From: Candidatus Saccharimonadia bacterium
GTDB lineage: Bacteria; Patescibacteriota; Saccharimonadia; Saccharimonadales; Saccharimonadaceae
Direction of reading: 5' to 3'
DNA length: 15,076 nt
Assembly: GCA_023259925.1 (NCBI GenBank)
Contig: JALRDS010000052.1
Coordinates: 1-15,076 of the forward strand
This document shows, piece after piece, positions 13,341 through 15,076 of the stretch (position 1 is its first letter; each line of letters starts with the position of its first letter). Made by a program: the position numbers and the translations under genes. The notes under the pieces are model-generated. The model ran no database searches and was not told the DNA's origin. It worked only from the letters and a program-made list of their open reading frames with translations.

Positions 13341-13864
13341 TAATTACCTCCTACCCAAGACCGCCATGGTCCATTAGTTGTATCACTAGATGCATAGCCT
13401 GGATACTGCCATCCTAGCCCCATATTGATTTTTGTATGACAGTTGTGATCACTAGTTGACCAAGCTTCGCCACCTGTATACTCTGTCGGTATATTATTTT
13501 GTGTTACGTAAAATATCTTTCCGCTCTTACTAAGTGCTATTAGCCCGTAAATGCTTTGTGCGGCATTACGGCAGTACCACAAATTATTATTAGAAGTTGC
13601 GCCAACTACATAAGCAGATTTCGTAGCTTTAAAGTTTAACTGACCAAGTGCACCCCCGGCACTTGTGGAGCCATCTGGGTATAATCCGTTATTGTCGATT
13701 TTATACAATTCAATCTTTTTCTTAAATGCAGCCATGTCATTTAATACAGCCGTATCATTCGCTCGATTTTGAATACCATTATAGGCAACCACTGAAATAC
13801 TCGCTAAAATCGCAATGACTACAATGACGATTAGGAGCTCTACGATAGTAAACCCACGCCTCAT
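13340..13864 (-). CDS. Type IV prepilin 9
   Basis: Prepilin of 174 aa from the ATG at 13864: leader MRRG, then FTIVELLIVIVVIAILA and AYNGIQNRA. The head has one cysteine pair (LWYCRNA and DHNCHTK) and an aromatic, Gly-rich end (MGLGWQYPGY ... PWRSWVGGN). It belongs to none of the other subtypes. The frame is open to 13963 but that would extend into prepilin 10. AGGAGG is placed ideally before the ATG, within the last codons of prepilin 10, with a 1-nt gap between stop and start. A 35-bp stretch of its helix-coding DNA is identical to that of prepilin 8. Confidence 0.9.
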   Translation of the reverse strand: MRRGFTIVELLIVIVVIAILASISVVAYNGIQNRANDTAVLNDMAAFKKKIELYKIDNNGLYPDGSTSAGGALGQLNFKATKSAYVVGATSNNNLWYCRNAAQSIYGLIALSKSGKIFYVTQNNIPTEYTGGEAWSTSDHNCHTKINMGLGWQYPGYASSDTTNGPWRSWVGGN

Positions 13865-13865
13865 A

Positions 13866-14621
13866 TTACGGCCTCCTAAACGCGCTAGATGGCACACTAA
13901 TACGACTCTGGCCAGGGTATGCCCATTCAAAAATTGTAAAGGCAGCTCCACCAGCTTCAGCACCTGTATAGGTAACGCGTAACCGTTGATTCGCTGTTAA
14001 GTTTACGCTCACATTACTCGTGCGTGTGTTGGTATACGGCAGCACTTCTACGCCGTCAAAAAATACCTGAGAAAAATCATCTGTAGTTATTGTAAATGTA
14101 TACGCACCGGTTACAGGCGCCACAAGCACAGAATCATAGGTTACCGTAAAATTATCGTTTGGAATTCTGGAGTCTGGTGAATTCCCTCCCCAGTTATTAC
14201 TCATCGTACCTTCTGCTCTAATAAATTCAGGAGTACTGCCGGCTGGCCGCGTATTGTAATACGACGCAATCACCTGCCCGCACTGGCCTTCAATTAACGT
14301 AGAACCTGTTTGCATTGTATAAGTCTTTGTACCAGACTGCGCCCAAACACATGCCTTATCTCCACTATCGATTTGACTGTAGCCGTACGTAATGTCGCTT
14401 GTATTCTGAATACCTGCAGCGCCAAGAGATGCCGGGTATGTGCCGTCAAGAATTTTTTGCGCCTCAATTTTTTTGGATGCCTGCTGTGCGCTCGTTTGCG
14501 CCGACGAACTGCGAGCTCGATCCTGAATACCATTGTAGGCAACTATGCTAATTGCAGCCAGAATAGCAATTACTACTATCACGATTAAGAGTTCAACAAT
14601 AGTGAAGCCTGCTCTTCGCAT
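13866..14621 (-). CDS. Type IV prepilin 10 with C-terminal PA14 domain
   Basis: Prepilin of 251 aa from the ATG at 14621: leader MRRAG, then FTIVELLIVIVVIAILA and AYNGIQDRA. Residues ~40-114 are a small pilin module with one cysteine pair (KACVWAQSG ... EGQCG), similar to prepilin 3. Residues ~117-240 are a PA14 domain: SYYNTRPAG, NNFTVTY-like strand, the signature TGAYTFTITTDDFSQVFFDG, then VNLTANQRLRVTYTGAEAGGAAFTIFEWAYPG. PA14 domains are beta-barrels found in yeast flocculins, glycosidases and bacterial adhesins, often binding sugars with calcium. The classical Asp-Asp pair is present in TTDD. A pilus-displayed adhesin is inferred. The ATG is 1 nt after the stop of prepilin 11; an open extension to 14681 is rejected. 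Confidence 0.93.
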   Translation of the reverse strand: MRRAGFTIVELLIVIVVIAILAAISIVAYNGIQDRARSSSAQTSAQQASKKIEAQKILDGTYPASLGAAGIQNTSDITYGYSQIDSGDKACVWAQSGTKTYTMQTGSTLIEGQCGQVIASYYNTRPAGSTPEFIRAEGTMSNNWGGNSPDSRIPNDNFTVTYDSVLVAPVTGAYTFTITTDDFSQVFFDGVEVLPYTNTRTSNVSVNLTANQRLRVTYTGAEAGGAAFTIFEWAYPGQSRISVPSSAFRRP

Positions 14622-14622
14622 A

Positions 14623-15076
14623 TTACTTAGCCACCCTGTAATTGCTACCCGAATACGACAATGGGTTCGTGCTGCAATCACCTATATATGTATTCTGCTG
14701 CGTACCCTCAAGACGGTAAGCTATGACGTACATCTTACCCACAGCGCTTCCGCAGTACGAGCTTCTGTTTGCATAATAATCAAAGTTGTAGCCACCTGCG
14801 GTCATACCCGCAACGCCATTTGTAGAACGAGGCTCCCTAGGAACAGTTGACATGTACGGCCTCAGCTGGGACTCTAAGTTTGCCCAGCTTGCGTCTGCCG
14901 TTGTTGACCATTGGTTGTTAATCGTTGTAGACCCGCTGCCTAATGGGTATTGGCCATTATCGATGTAGTATAGCTCAAGTGCTTTCGCAAGATTTGTGAT
15001 TCCAGTTTTTCTATCGCTATCGCGAGCGCGCTGCTGAATGCCGTTATACGCTACCACGCTTATGGAGGCTAAGATT
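14623..15076 (-). CDS. Type IV prepilin 11, RDxxRK/RLE subtype (5' end beyond right edge)
   Basis: The frame is open to the right edge and reads ILASISVVAYNGIQQRA, so the cut lies inside the N-terminal helix; only the leader and about the first dozen helix residues are missing. The head starts RDSDRKTGITNLAKALEL, has YYIDNGQYPLG, LRPYMSTVPREP (the motif also found in the four-cysteine subtype) and one cysteine pair closing YCGSAVGKMYVIAYRLEG to IGDC. An internal GTG at 15057 would remove the whole anchor helix and is not the start. It probably heads, or continues, the 11-10-9-8-7 transcription unit; its promoter lies outside. Confidence 0.93.
   Translation of the reverse strand, partial: ILASISVVAYNGIQQRARDSDRKTGITNLAKALELYYIDNGQYPLGSGSTTINNQWSTTADASWANLESQLRPYMSTVPREPRSTNGVAGMTAGGYNFDYYANRSSYCGSAVGKMYVIAYRLEGTQQNTYIGDCSTNPLSYSGSNYRVAK

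Noticed and set aside
8790..15076. Repeated DNA motif every ~0.5-0.9 kb as a possible CRISPR or tandem repeat
   Set aside because: The repeats are the coding sequence of the conserved pilin helix, in frame in every case, and differ at synonymous sites.
8344..15076. Alternative genetic code (TGA as glycine) as in other CPR lineages
   Set aside because: TGA is used as a stop in prepilins 5 and 8 exactly at stop/start overlaps, and proteins end at normal lengths under the standard bacterial code.

Overview
The window looks like chromosome from a Candidatus Saccharibacteria (TM7) cell, one of the tiny epibiotic CPR/Patescibacteria. The main clue is a run of type IV pilin genes whose N-termini (FTIVELLIVIVVIAILA, then AYNGIQ) match the form I know from that phylum. 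Other clues are the moderate GC content, very tight gene packing and use of TGA as a stop, which argues against the recoded Gracilibacteria/SR1 lineages. This assignment is from recognition, not a database search.

Layout. Bases 1-2600 (minus strand) hold the first ~866 codons of a very large secreted protein that runs off the left edge. Bases 2730-3860 (minus) hold a secreted protein of clearly higher GC than everything around it. It has its own strong hairpin terminator and a roughly 170-nt structured leader. Bases 4179-5264 (plus) encode the ATPase YchF. It converges on, and overlaps by 17 bp, a seven-gene minus-strand translation operon read from about 8306 down to 5248: rpsF, ssb, rpsR, a 65-residue membrane protein, efp, a 2H phosphoesterase and tlyA.

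From 8344 to the right edge is an uninterrupted minus-strand array of eleven prepilin genes; the eleventh is cut by the edge. I number them PilA-like 1 to 11 from left to right, so transcription runs from 11 to 1. All share nearly the same first ~35 residues, the membrane-spanning and assembly helix, but differ in their globular parts. They fall into visible subtypes: a four-cysteine type (1, 5, 6, 7), an R-D-x-x-R-K / RLE type (8, 11), a type with an extra C-terminal adhesin-like domain (3 with LamG, 10 with PA14), a GspG-like type with DPWGRPY (4), and singletons (2, 9). No pilus motor, platform or prepilin peptidase genes lie in the window, so the array supplies subunits to machinery encoded elsewhere.

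Working together: the pilins, the two adhesin-bearing pilins and the two large secreted proteins are surface equipment that could mediate attachment to a host bacterium (inference). The middle block is housekeeping translation and genome maintenance. A recurring regulatory pattern is an extended -10 box (TGnTAnAAT-like) ending only 6-7 nt before the start codon, at 2600, 9526, 10511 and 12287. This predicts leaderless mRNAs for first genes, while downstream genes use Shine-Dalgarno sites or stop/start overlaps.
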